Below, in pieces: positions 45,618 through 55,559 of a stretch of 64,000 nt of DNA. The first letter of the stretch is position 1. Each line of letters opens with the position of its first letter. This stretch comes from Porites lobata (Eukaryota; Cnidaria; Anthozoa; Scleractinia; Poritidae), in contig CALNXK010000109.1 of NCBI GenBank assembly GCA_942486035.1, forward strand, positions 409,501 through 473,500, written 5' to 3'. A program made the position numbers and the translations under genes. The notes beneath the pieces were generated by a model, which made no database searches, had not been told where the DNA came from, and saw only the letters and a program-made list of their open reading frames with translations.

Positions 45618-46179
45618 AGTCTACACCCACGACTTGGAAGGGAACTGAACCGGTGGTGCGTTCAACGGGAAGATTTTCTGGTGGTGGGTTTTGAAAGGCT
45701 GTAGCCTGGAACCTTTTACATCCAAAACAATTACGAATTACCTTCTTTGTTAAACGTCTCAGGCGAGGTATCCAGTAATCGCGTCTAATGTAGGTCATGG
45801 TGAGGCCCACTCCCCCGTGCGATGTCAACACGTGGGCATGTTGTGTTAACTTCTCTGATAGCATTGTATTTGGTGGCAGGTAAACTGGGTACGCCCCTTC
45901 GCTGTTCTTCTGTAAATTTAGGCTCAACTGGTCCTGCTTGAACTTCTCTGTCCCCATGTTGCTCTCTTGTTCTCTTTTCACCCACCAGTGGACTGCCTTG
46001 TCTGTCTCAGATGTGGTCAAAGGGCCAGCAAGTCGTTCTGATTTCTTACGCTTACAGTTTTGTGCAAAGCGCATAATCCATGCTGTCACTCGCATTGTCT
46101 TCCAGAAGCTGTGTTTATTCAAGATCTCGTCTAGATCATCTTTGGTCTCCGCAATAGTGCCGAGGACTTCTTTAGTCAA
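45541..46179 (-). pseudogene. BEL/Pao integrase zinc-binding region
   Basis: It begins just upstream of the core, with HAHVLTSHGGVGLTMTYIRR and NCFGCKRF forming the HH-CC zinc-binding N-terminal domain. YWIPRLRRLTKKVIRNCFGC and VGVDYAGP lead towards the core domain. This 212-codon frame runs into the core in another phase, so at least one frameshift separates them. Confidence 0.85.
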
Positions 46180-46607
46180 TTTAGCTTCCGCCTCAGTTCC
46201 TTGCTTGGCTCAGTTAGAATTTCTGCTGGCCAGCTTCCAGGGCTTGCTAACCATTCAGGTCCTTTCAGCCACAAGTTGGGCAACTTGGCTCCGTCACAGC
46301 CTCTGCTCCCTACATCTGCGGGGTTCTGGTCGGTGTTCACATGTCTCCAGGTAATGTAGTCCTTTTCCCTTATCTTGCTTACTCTGTTAGCAACAAACGG
46401 CTTGTAGATACTCCCTCCGCCTTTAATCCAATGTAGGGCCACCGTGCTATCCAACCATCCATAAACTGATCTTATGGGCTGGTCTTGGAGGGCGTCTTTC
46501 ATGTTTGCCACGAGATTTGAGGCCATGTGCGCCGACACCAGCTCTAATCTTGGTATCGTTTTTTGCCAGACGGGACTTCTTCCCCACAAGGGAAACTGCT
46601 GAGGCAA
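46176..46607 (-). pseudogene. BEL/Pao RNase H domain
   Basis: The frame starts PQQFPLWGRSPVWQKTIPRL, followed by ELVSAHMA and VYGWLDSTVALHWIKGG (the D-containing RNase H strand) and TDQNPADVGSRG, typical of BEL/Pao RNase H. It overlaps the end of the RT frame and the start of the integrase frame in other phases, so the original single pol frame has been broken. Confidence 0.85.
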
Positions 46608-47600
46608 TGCCTAATGGATCATAGATTGACGCAAGGAATCGTAGAGTTTCTCGCTTCGTTACATCAGGAGGAGCTGCTGGGAAGGTTACTGCCATCGTGT
46701 CCTTGAGTTTGTCCCACGGTAGCCCCAGCATCTTGGTCTCACCGGGTTTAACACCAAGTTGTTCCTTTGCATAACTTTCATCTTCTTTTTCATCTTCTTG
46801 CTCACTGTTTGCTTCGGATTCTAAAGTTTGTTCGTTGGAGTGCCACTTGTGGAGCTCGAAACCTGCTTCACCAACTATTGCAACAGCCGTGTTCTTCAAA
46901 TGGCACACCTCTTTTGTTGTTTCTCCACCAGTAGTCAAATTGTCACCATATAGGCTCTTCAGGATTTCGTCCACTTCCTTAGGGTATCTTCCTTTTAGAC
47001 TTTGCAAATGATATTGCAGCGTCCCACCCAGTAAGAATAGTGATTGCACAAGACCAAACAAAGCACGGGTGAACCTTAACACTTCAACTTCAAACATCGT
47101 TGTGTCCTTGAACCAGTGGAACCGCAGGAAGTCTCGATCTTCTGTTCTAATTCGCACTTGGAAGAATGCTTGCTTGAGGTCACCAGCTAATGCTATTGGT
47201 TGAAGACGGTTGCGAACTAGCACATCCCAAAGGAGGTTCTGAAGAGACGGTCCTGTTTCCAAGCAATCATTCAGCGAGGGACTCTTCTCGTTTGCCTTAG
47301 CTGAAGCGTCATACTCAATTCTAAGCTTGGTGGATTCTGCTGATTCTCTGATGACGGGCTTATGTGGTATGTAAAACTCCCTTCCTACTGCTGGTTCCTA
47401 CGTCACTCTCTCTACGATCCCGGTTGCCAACTGATCTTGAATTACGTCATCGTACAGTGCTAGGAGATTCGACTCTCTTTGAGGTTTCTTGCCTAGGTTT
47501 CTAAGTCTTCTAAGACTTCCTTGCTTATTGTTTGGTAGGGGTTCGTGCCCATGCTTCCACAGAAAGTCCGTTTCATACCAACCCTCCGCACTCTGTCTTA
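46447..47600 (-). pseudogene. BEL/Pao reverse transcriptase
   Basis: Begins right after the LINE insertion with EFKEQLRQSAEGWYET and LPNNKQGSLRRLRNL. A TAG at about 47398 interrupts the frame. The frame from 47262 carries LQNLLWDVLVRNR, GDLKQAFFQVRI and the active-site region LYGDNLTTGG, where the family has YVDD. The change removes one catalytic aspartate (D to N), so this copy cannot reverse-transcribe. It ends with FLASIYDPLGI. Confidence 0.88.
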
Positions 47601-47974
47601 GCTGTTCTTTAAACTCTTTTTTTTTTTTTTTTTAATTGTTTTTACAAACATAATGTTGACTTACTTACATAGTACTTACTTAGTTACATAAAGCTTTAAT
47701 ACCTACTTACATATAACTTGCTAAGTTAAATGCTACTTACTTACATAATATAAACTTACAAGATAATGCTTACAAAACAGGAGCCGATGAGTTGGAGTCT
47801 GTTACAAAATAGTGAAAAAAGAATTCTAATACAACTAATTACTAACTTACTACCTATTAACGAAGAGTAAATACGCTAAAAACGACAAAAAATAAATAAA
47901 TAAATAACAAACAAACAAACAAAACAAAAAAGCCAAAAAACAAGGGAAATTAGCCAGAATCAAGAAAATTATTT

Positions 47975-50900
47975 TTACAGCTTGACTTGCACCTTAGCTT
48001 TGCTAGTTTCAATTTGTATTTTATTTTTAAGGATAGACAAAAAAGCGTCGAAAAAATAATCTTCCTCATTTTTAGACGCGGTGTAAATATAGTATTTTGC
48101 AATTATCAAGCAGAGGTTTAAACCAAGACACTGAGGCACGGTGTCTGTAATGCCATAAAGTGTTTGTGCTTCAGAAAGCGAGATCTCAATGTTGTTTTTT
48201 TCGCGCCACCAAACTGAAAAATGTGTCCAAAACAGCTGAGCATTGGGGCAAGTCACAAATAGGTGTGTGATTGTTTGCTTTTCAGCGCATAAATGACAGC
48301 GGTCATGCTTCTTAATTCCGAATTTATATAATGTAGCGTTGGTGGGTAAGATGTGGTGTAAGATCTTGAACTGAAACATTGAGAGTTGTATGTCTTTCGT
48401 AGCACTGAAAGGCATCTTGTAAATTTGAGAAATTTGCTGTTCATTTAAACTAGCATTTCTGAGTCTTTTTTTGGCGGTGGCAGGAACAAATTTCCTTTCA
48501 ACAAAAAAGTTGGTAGCAAGTTTAGAAGAAAGCTTCTCAACGGGAATTCTATCCATACTTATGGATTTATTCGAAGGCGGTTGTAATTTACCTTTCATTA
48601 TTTTAATCCAGTTAGGAGGAATTGCTTTGCATAAACCGTAGTAGGTAAGAAAATTAGTTTTAAGACCAAAATAAGAACAGAAGTCTTGGTGAGATAGAAA
48701 GGTATTGCCGTTGAAGAGATCTCCAATTTTTTCAACACCCGCTACATGCCATGCTTTGTAGTATACTGAATAATTGTTGATCCTAATAAAGCGGTTGTTC
48801 CATAAGATTTCATTCAGTATTTCTTCTTTTGAGGAGGGAGTGAACGAATTTATGGATTGCCAGGCCAACAAGGCTTTCTCGTAAAAGATCAATGGAATGT
48901 GTATGTTAAGATGTTTAAGTTCAAAGTTACATTTAAGGAGAAAGAGACCACCGACCCGCTCTAGCAGGGAAACAGGAATGTGAGTCCAACTCGCGGTGGG
49001 ATGACAGCTGTCTAGTCTTCTGATCCAAGTTGCTTTGAGAGCATTGTTAATCATGTCAAAATCAGGCAATGAGAGACCACCTTTTTCTTTAGGGACAATC
49101 AGGGTAGTTTGTTTTATTTTTGGTTTTTTCTTTTGCCAGACGAATTGAGTAATAGCTTTATTAACTTTTTGAATAAATGCGGGGGTGACAGTGAGGACAG
49201 CAGTGTTATAAATAAGTTTGGAGAGGGCTAATGCTTTTAAAATGACAATTCGACCATGTAAAGTTAAGCTCTTAGGGTACCACAAGTTTAGCAAGGAAGC
49301 CATCGAGGACAGTTTCTGTTCAAAGTTCCTTTTGAAAGCAGCTTCGTCATTATAAGAGAAGTGAATACCAAGTGCAAATACAGGGTCTTTTGGCCATGCA
49401 ATATCAAGAGGTTCTTCCGGGTTGTTTTTGTTCGCGCCTAGCCACAAGCCCTCTGTCTTGCTTCTGTTTACTTCAAGACCAGAGCATTTTTGAAAAGCGT
49501 GGAGCAGTTGGAAGAGGTTTTGGGCAGATGTTATATCAGAGACAAAAACAGTGGTATCATCTGCGTATTGTGAAATTTTGAATTCCTTTCCATATATGTT
49601 GATTCCTTGAATATTTGCATTAGACCTTATTGCATTAGCAAGAATTTCAGCGCACAGCACAAATAGGGAGCCGGAAAGAGGGCACCCTTGGCGAACACCT
49701 CTTTGTAGTTTAAAGAAGACAGAGGCGTAACCATTATTTACTACACAGCTAGAACAGTCAGTGTAAAAGGTTCGGATCCACTGTAGTAACTGAGGGCCGA
49801 AATTTGATGCCTCCAAGGTCATAAAAAGGAAGTTCCAGTCGACGGTGTCAAAAGCTTTTTTAAAGTCCACAAAAATCGCCATGCCGGGAATGTTTTCTAG
49901 CTCAGTTATCTTCATGATATCGTTAATGAGTCTAATGTTCTGTCCTATATAGCGTCCCTTGACATAGCCAGTTTGGTCGTCGTTTATTAATTTGGGGAGG
50001 ACTTTAGCGATTCTATGGGCTATAAATTTGGTTGCTATTTTATAGTCGACGTTAAGTAACGTTAGCGGTCTCCAATGTTCCAAATACAACCTGTTCTTGC
50101 GTTTTTTCGGTATGACCTTTATTATACCTTGTCTTTGTGTTATGTTGAGTTGTTCTACTTTATGAGCATAGTTAAAGCTTTGGACCATCTCATCACCAAG
50201 TAGATGCCAGAAGTGCAAATAGAACTCAACTGAGAGACCGTCGCTGCCCGGACATCTGTTTTTAGCACACTGTTTAAGAACGTTGAAACACTCGGTTTTC
50301 GACAAAGGCTGTTCGAGTTCATTTAGCTCGTTTTCGTCGAGTTTGACGAGGTTAGGGTCTCCCAGGAAAGTATCGCGTGCAATAATATCACAGGGAGCGC
50401 TCGTATATAAATTTTCATAAAATGCTCTCTGCATTTCCAAAATCTCTTTTTCGCAAGAAGTTTCCGAGCCAGTACTTGTTTTAAGCCTAGTTATATGAGT
50501 TTTTGCAAACCTCCTTTTCTCAAGATTTAAGAAGTATTTAGTATTCTTTTCTCCTTTTTCGTGCCAGCGTATCCTACTTCTAATCATTGCACCCTCGGTT
50601 TTATATTCAGCAATCTGATTGAGTTGAGCTCTTAATTGGTAGAGTTTAGTGATATTTTCTTTCGATCTGTTGGATTGCAGCAAGGCCATTAGGTGATCAA
50701 TTTCTTTCTGAAGGTCTCGTTCCTTATTTCTTTTTATTCTGTTTTTCCTTTTTGAGTATTGTACAGAGAAACCTCTAATCTCCATCTTGAGCATGTCCCA
50801 GTACAGGCCTTCATTAGTAAGGTAACAGTGTTTGTTTTTGTATTCGGGTATTTTGCTTACGAGCTCGTCAGTGAAATTTGCATCTTTCAGCAAAGCGTTA

Positions 50901-51529
50901 TTAATTTTCCAAAACCCAGGTCCACGTTTAGCGTATTCTGATCTATTCTTTCGATTGAGGAGTGAAAGTGATAGCGCTATATGATCAGATATTGTGGGGT
51001 TGGTGATGTTAGTATCAATGACAGACATCAACAATTCTTTCGACACAAGCCAATAATCTAAGCGGCATTGCACTTTCAAGGAATTGTTACGCCATGTAAA
51101 TTGTGTTTTGTTGGTATGTTGATTTCTCCAAATGTCATGAAGTTTAAAACGCCGGGTTAAGCCTTCAATCTCGTCAATGACTTTTTGTTTTTTCTGAACA
51201 GTAGCACCACCCATTTTATCTGTAGGTGTTAATGGGCAATTCATGTCACCTCCCAAGATGATTTGTGCATCTGCAAATGGTAGGAGAATGTTATCAAGAT
51301 TGCGAAAGAAAGCTATCTGGGCGATAGAGTCATTTGGCGTGTAAATGTTGCTAAACAAGAAGGAAGATTCTAGCACGTTGGCTTTTAATAGCAAGTATCG
51401 TCCATTCTTATCAGCGAAGATGCTTTCTGTTTCGAAATCCAGGCTCGGTTTAAATAATATCATCACACCTTTTGAATGTGTTGTTCCATGACTATAATAA
51501 ATTTTCCCTCCCCATTCTGCTTTCCACAT
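47975..51529 (-). CDS. LINE ORF2: AP endonuclease and reverse transcriptase, with an upstream nonsense codon
   Basis: 1184 codons open without interruption. Order: endonuclease (LGGDMNCPL, CRLDYWLVSKE, ISDHIALSLSL, covering the D-N and SDH active-site motifs); RT (IPGMAIFVDFKKAFDTVDW, GVRQGCPLSGSLFV, and ISQYADDTTVFV with the intact YADD); the thumb; and a C-terminal zinc finger (CHLCAEKQTITHLF). The endonuclease N terminus (SLNVRGLNQARKRRR, VVYLQETY) is encoded in the same frame just upstream, at about 51533-51660, and is cut off by one TAA at 51530-51532. The ATG at 51529 directly follows that stop. Reaction: target-primed reverse transcription. Confidence 0.9.
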   Translation of the reverse strand: MWKAEWGGKIYYSHGTTHSKGVMILFKPSLDFETESIFADKNGRYLLLKANVLESSFLFSNIYTPNDSIAQIAFFRNLDNILLPFADAQIILGGDMNCPLTPTDKMGGATVQKKQKVIDEIEGLTRRFKLHDIWRNQHTNKTQFTWRNNSLKVQCRLDYWLVSKELLMSVIDTNITNPTISDHIALSLSLLNRKNRSEYAKRGPGFWKINNALLKDANFTDELVSKIPEYKNKHCYLTNEGLYWDMLKMEIRGFSVQYSKRKNRIKRNKERDLQKEIDHLMALLQSNRSKENITKLYQLRAQLNQIAEYKTEGAMIRSRIRWHEKGEKNTKYFLNLEKRRFAKTHITRLKTSTGSETSCEKEILEMQRAFYENLYTSAPCDIIARDTFLGDPNLVKLDENELNELEQPLSKTECFNVLKQCAKNRCPGSDGLSVEFYLHFWHLLGDEMVQSFNYAHKVEQLNITQRQGIIKVIPKKRKNRLYLEHWRPLTLLNVDYKIATKFIAHRIAKVLPKLINDDQTGYVKGRYIGQNIRLINDIMKITELENIPGMAIFVDFKKAFDTVDWNFLFMTLEASNFGPQLLQWIRTFYTDCSSCVVNNGYASVFFKLQRGVRQGCPLSGSLFVLCAEILANAIRSNANIQGINIYGKEFKISQYADDTTVFVSDITSAQNLFQLLHAFQKCSGLEVNRSKTEGLWLGANKNNPEEPLDIAWPKDPVFALGIHFSYNDEAAFKRNFEQKLSSMASLLNLWYPKSLTLHGRIVILKALALSKLIYNTAVLTVTPAFIQKVNKAITQFVWQKKKPKIKQTTLIVPKEKGGLSLPDFDMINNALKATWIRRLDSCHPTASWTHIPVSLLERVGGLFLLKCNFELKHLNIHIPLIFYEKALLAWQSINSFTPSSKEEILNEILWNNRFIRINNYSVYYKAWHVAGVEKIGDLFNGNTFLSHQDFCSYFGLKTNFLTYYGLCKAIPPNWIKIMKGKLQPPSNKSISMDRIPVEKLSSKLATNFFVERKFVPATAKKRLRNASLNEQQISQIYKMPFSATKDIQLSMFQFKILHHILPTNATLYKFGIKKHDRCHLCAEKQTITHLFVTCPNAQLFWTHFSVWWREKNNIEISLSEAQTLYGITDTVPQCLGLNLCLIIAKYYIYTASKNEEDYFFDAFLSILKNKIQIETSKAKVQVKL

Positions 51530-52076
51530 TTATTCGACACTTTTGGAAGAGTAAGTTTCTTGTAAATAAACAACGTCGAATTTTTGATTGTGGAGCCATC
51601 TAAACACCCGCCGTCTCTTTCTAGCTTGATTTAAACCTCTTACGTTTAAAGAACAAAAGGAGAGTCTAAACGGAGCAGCCGTGAATTAGCAGCATAGAAT
51701 ATTCTATCGGTTTCGTTGAGGAAGATATTGAAAAACTTTTCGAATGTTAGCAATTTTGAATTGAAAGTGTACTTAATGTAAATTAAATAATAAACATTAG
51801 TAATCAGTCTTAACGCAAGCTGAAGGAGTACAAGAGCTGTAGGGAGATAAATCTAAGTATATCAAAATAGATTCCAAACATGTAAATAAAAACGGTTATA
51901 CAGAAACGCTAAGACACAAAACGCACAGTTACTTGAGCACAAATTGCTCAAAGTAGGGAAACCTCTTCTTACACCTAAACGGGTTCCCTATGAACAGTTT
52001 AATGCTAAATAAGTAGGCGCTAAGAGCGAAGCAACTCTTGGGAGCGCGAAAGGAAGCAATTATTTACAGCAACTGA

Positions 52077-52958
52077 CTAATCATGTACCATAACTTTACC
52101 GTACAGAGGAAGATCTTTAGTTTCTTTTCCACGATAAACTTGCCCATCAATAATAAGTTTGTCGACATTAAAGAAAGCTTTTTTCTTCTGGGCTTTAGCA
52201 GCTTTCAAGATTGGGTAAAGTTTCTTGTGCATATCGGCAATTTCTTTTGGGAAGTCACTGGCAACACCGATCTTTGAGCCTTTTGGTAAGCTTCTAGCGA
52301 ATGAAAAAATTTGCTCCTTGTCTTGATAAAAGCTGGCTTTGGCGATTATTGGGCGCGGACTCTTAGATTTGTTGGTTTGATTAACAGCTCGGGTGTTAGA
52401 AATTCGATGAACTCTTTCGAAGCTCATATTGTTTACGTCTTCTTCAGGTATTTGAAGCTGTTGTAACAGGACGTTTCTCAACACTTGCTCGGTTTCTGCT
52501 GGAGTTTCATGTGGAGAATCTCTGACACCGTAAACTCTGAAGTTGCTTCTTCTTGACTGAGCTTCAAGACGTATGTTGCGACATACTAATTTGTCGACTT
52601 CAGCCTTCAAATGATCATTTTCTTTGCGAAGCGAAGCAGTCACCTTTTCAGTCGCCGCGGAAGCATTTTTAATTTCTTGAATTTCCTTAGTTGCAGAATT
52701 CAAACTTTCCATTAGTTGCTTGTTTTCCTCTGTGAGTTTAGCAATTACTGATTTTAGGTCATCAACAGCTGGTTTGAGAAGAAGTAAGCTTTCTAACTTA
52801 TTCCTGATATCGTCAAGGGCTTTCAGCGTGGCGTCACCCTCGTGGTCGGGAAGCTCCTCGAGGTCGTCGTCAGTTTGAGAACCTTTTTCCCGTATTCTTT
52901 TTGCTCTTCTTCTAGAGGAAACGTCATTCTTCCCAAGCGAGTCAGTTTTGGCTGCCAT
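52077..52958 (-). CDS. LINE ORF1: coiled-coil RNA-binding protein
   Basis: I chose the ATG at 52958 (MAAKTDSLGKND); the frame is open further back to 53054. The product is about 293 residues. A basic N terminus (SRRRAKRIREKGSQ) leads into a long coiled coil (LKALDDIRNKLESLLLLKPA to LRKENDHLKAEVDKL). The L1-type RRM follows (RRSNFRVYGVRDSP, FERVHRIS, RPIIAKASFYQDKEQI) and then a C-terminal domain (KLYPILKAAKAQKKKAFF). This is the trimerising RNA chaperone of L1-like elements. Intact here. Confidence 0.85.
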   Translation of the reverse strand: MAAKTDSLGKNDVSSRRRAKRIREKGSQTDDDLEELPDHEGDATLKALDDIRNKLESLLLLKPAVDDLKSVIAKLTEENKQLMESLNSATKEIQEIKNASAATEKVTASLRKENDHLKAEVDKLVCRNIRLEAQSRRSNFRVYGVRDSPHETPAETEQVLRNVLLQQLQIPEEDVNNMSFERVHRISNTRAVNQTNKSKSPRPIIAKASFYQDKEQIFSFARSLPKGSKIGVASDFPKEIADMHKKLYPILKAAKAQKKKAFFNVDKLIIDGQVYRGKETKDLPLYGKVMVHD

Positions 52959-53187
52959 TCGGTAAAAAATTAAGTGCGCTCCATGGTTATAAGCGGAGTT
53001 TACATCGAAAACGACGGAGCGATAAAAGAAACGACCATCTTTGACAGCACCCAATTAGCTCTTCATATACACTCTGCTGATTCCTGTCTGCTTTATCTTC
53101 AAGGCCCAGCACGTCCAGACTACACAGCTGTTCGTAGTCTGCTGAGGGAGTTCTAGTCAGGTAAGCACTCGTCAGCCCGACCTCCTT

Positions 53188-53416
53188 GGGCCCGTTTCTC
53201 GAAAGTCCCGATAATTAACGGGCCCGGTAAGCTGTCTCCGTTTACATTAAAGATCGAGGTTTCAATAGTTTCGCATCTAACACGATAAAACTGTCAGTTA
53301 ATGAAACAAAATGGAGTAGTTTGCTAGCCAGGACCCGCGCTCTTATTTTTCATATTTCGATTTGAATATTTGATTTCGGGTCCGTAAAGTTACCGAGACT
53401 TTCGAGAAACGGGCCC
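53188..53416. mobile_element. MITE inside BEL/Pao pol
   Basis: The ends GGGCCCGTTTCTCGAAAGT and ACTTTCGAGAAACGGGCCC are perfect inverse copies, with CTTG on both sides (53185-53188 and 53417-53420) as a likely target duplication. It splits the aspartic-protease/pol linker. BEL sequence resumes at about 53160 (minus strand) as YEQLCSLDVLGLEDKADRN. Confidence 0.85.
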
Positions 53417-54084
53417 CTTGCCCGCTGACATCATCGTCCAGCCCAATGTAGTTAGTTCTGCAATCGGTTCACCGGCCTTTCTAATCTTCGGCTGGGTTTG
53501 TGTCTTGATCCTGGAGTATTCACTAGCTCCCAGTATTAAATGTATGGGCCGTTCCGGCTTCGTATCTTCATCATCCATGGTCACACCCGCGAGGTGCGGA
53601 AACATCTTGATCTTATCATTGTACTGAGGATTTGGAATTGACAGCAGAACACCTTTGTCCACCTTGCTCACTGTTGTTGTCATCTCAAACTTCCCTCGAG
53701 TATTTGAAATTTTCACGTCATACTGCTCTGTTTTCTGGGTGGTTGAATACATCATATGTCTATTCCCTTGTGCTCTGTTCTTGATGGTTGTTTTCCAAGG
53801 TGTTTGATTAGCACTGCTGAGGCATACGCACTACCAGCTCCCGTGTCTAACAATGCTCGGCATTTTATCCAATCCACATTGACGACCACCACTGGGTAGA
53901 TAACTGCATCTTCATAAGTGGTTAGCAACAACTGTGGATGTTCTTTGTCACAGATTGACGTGTGATGTCTACCATTACACTTCTGGCAACTTCTCGTGAT
54001 ACGACACTCTGCTGCTCGGTGTCTGGTACCAGTGCAATTGAAACATAACCTTTTCTCGCTAAGGTGCTTCTTCCTCTCTACCAT
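53390..54084 (-). pseudogene. BEL/Pao zinc knuckles and aspartic protease
   Basis: 54084-53752 encodes two zinc knuckles (CFNCTGTRHRAAEC and CQKCNGRHHTSIC). The retropepsin active site follows (CRALLDTGAGSAYAS), with D-T-G intact. A change of frame then leads into 53755-53390, which carries the protease-to-pol linker (PIHLILGASEYSRI, GEPIAELTTLGWTMM) and ends in the MITE. Gag-protease-pol order as in BEL/Pao. Confidence 0.88.
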
Positions 54085-54234
54085 ACTACCTTGCTACAGT
54101 CTACAGACTTGTGTTCAGCTGAACCACAGTACACACATGGTCTGTGTTTCCAGTCTTTTTGCTTTCAGTTGAAGAATCTGTCTCGCGACTTAACAGGCTG
54201 GTCGGATGAGTGTAATGGATTCCGGTCACACCAC

Positions 54235-55205
54235 TTACGAAGTGCCTCCAACAGTCATTTGAGGAAACGTCCACTCTTGCCAGTCGTCATCCAAAAGAAC
54301 AACGTCAGCTCTAATGCCGGGTAATTTGTCTAGAGTAACTCGGACATAGCCGTTGATTTCTCTTAATTTCCCCATCGTATCCAGTGCTTGAATATTTGAG
54401 GACAGCTTTTCATAAAACTCATGTATTCTTGGTGGTTGTGATCCCTGTATGGTAGGTAAGGCGATTATACACTGCATATGTGCGTTGGCAACTTCAATCG
54501 GCCTTCCGTACTTGGCTTTCAAGATGGCTTTGGCGCGTTCGTATCCCTCCGTATTGTAAGATAGACCATCAACAACAGAACGAATCCTTGGAATAAGCAA
54601 CTCTTTCAGATAAGAAAACTTTGCCACTTGGGTAATTGCAGCCTTATCAATGTCGGTTTCGAACTGGTTCCAGAACTGCAGCCAATCCAAATGGGTACCT
54701 TGAAATATGTGATGGTTAATTTAGGTAATTTCGCCCCGCTTTCCTTCGCCGATTTGCTTTTATCCTGCTCAAGTTTCTTCTCAAATTCTCTCTTAATCTC
54801 CATTCTTGCTTCTTCTAATTTTAGCTCTTCTTCAAATCGCCGTTTGCGTTTCTCCTCTTCGACTTTTTCTTCTTCCCATTTCGCTTCTAGTAAGGCCTCG
54901 TCACGCAGACTCTTAAACGTTCTTTTCACATCCTCTGTGACTTGTTCGTATTCTGCGACTTGCTTTTCTATCTCCAGGCTCCATTTACGCACGTCGTCGG
55001 GTTGATCTCCATTTTCTATTTTGAGCGCTTGAATTTCTACCATCTGTTCGTGAACGCTATCAATCTGTTGCTCCAAGGCTTTTTGCAATCGCTCTGCCGC
55101 CTTTAGCTCATTCTTTTCTTGGATTCTGGGTACATCATCGCGCGTAAATTTCAACAGGCGTAATTTAGAGTCGATCTTTTTCAAAGCTTGTTCAAGCTCC
55201 GTCAT
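54235..55205 (-). pseudogene. BEL/Pao gag
   Basis: 55205-54606 starts MTELEQALKKIDSKLR and is charged coiled coil (EEEKVEEEKRKRRFEEELK). A frameshift near 54690 leads into 54690-54235 with the DUF1759-type capsid region (DWLQFWNQFETDID, KFSYLKELLI, AKAILKAKYGRP, HEFYEKLSSNIQAL). Gag forms the particle that packages element RNA. The frameshift makes this copy defective. Confidence 0.88.
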
Positions 55206-55316
55206 GTTGTTTACAAACGTGGTCTGTTCGCTGCGTTGTATTCTTCACGTGAAACTGATCACGAACTCCAGAAAACGATTTCCTTGAGAATCGGTCCTGG
55301 CATGGTCGCCACTTTT

Positions 55317-55551
55317 TGTCGGGAATCGGTAACACCGACAAAAGAACTCACAATTGATTGAATTGAAAACAGTTTTAATCTCTCTCGCTCACACCCTGAT
55401 CTTGGTTCCCTTATGATTACCAACCATGCATTCCTTACTTAAACTATATCAAATGTCTGATTGTTCAAAGTTCAAAAACTAATCCTAAATAAATCTGTCA
55501 ACACCGGAAGGTAAATTACAACAGGTAAGTACGGTAACGCAAGTCACGACA
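55317..55551 (-). repeat. BEL/Pao 5' LTR
   Basis: 235 bp. It differs from the other LTR by five substitutions and an extra GTAAGTACG-type 9-base direct duplication near the element's start (AGGTAAGTACGGTAACGC). Read on the minus strand, the primer-binding site lies just inside it, followed by gag at 55205. Confidence 0.95.
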
Positions 55552-55559
55552 CTATATCA

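Larger units (their letters stand above)
47616..53058 (-). mobile_element. L1/Tx1-type LINE inserted in the BEL/Pao pol gene
   Basis: A 5.44-kb non-LTR retrotransposon. The 3' end on its own strand is a poly(A) of about 18 (plus-strand T run at 47616-47633). The 5' end abuts ...TATATGAAGAG of BEL pol, and pol resumes after the poly(A) as GAGTTTAAAGAAC, so a short target duplication of (A)AGAG is likely. It has two ORFs: ORF1 (coiled coil plus RRM-like) and ORF2 (endonuclease, RT, zinc knuckle). It looks nearly full length and is far better preserved than its host. Confidence 0.9.
44324..55551 (-). mobile_element. BEL/Pao LTR retrotransposon, with nested insertions
   Basis: Bounded by two LTRs that begin TGTCG and end CGACA, flanked by the 4-bp duplication CTAT (44320-44323 and 55552-55555). 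Coding order on the minus strand is gag, protease, RT, RNase H, integrase, and DUF5641-like C terminus: the BEL/Pao order. Next to the 5' LTR a TGGCGACCATGCCAGGACC stretch is a good primer-binding site. The LTRs differ at about five substitutions and one 9-base indel, so insertion was fairly recent. The coding frames are broken in several places. A MITE (53188-53416) and a LINE (47616-53058) interrupt pol; without them the element is about 5.55 kb, normal for BEL/Pao. Confidence 0.92.

Noticed and set aside
45938..46354. 138-codon plus-strand frame
   Set aside because: Antisense to the BEL/Pao integrase and RNase H region.
54628..55005. Serine-rich plus-strand frame
   Set aside because: Antisense of the charged coiled-coil gag; the serine richness is a by-product of Lys/Glu codons read backwards.
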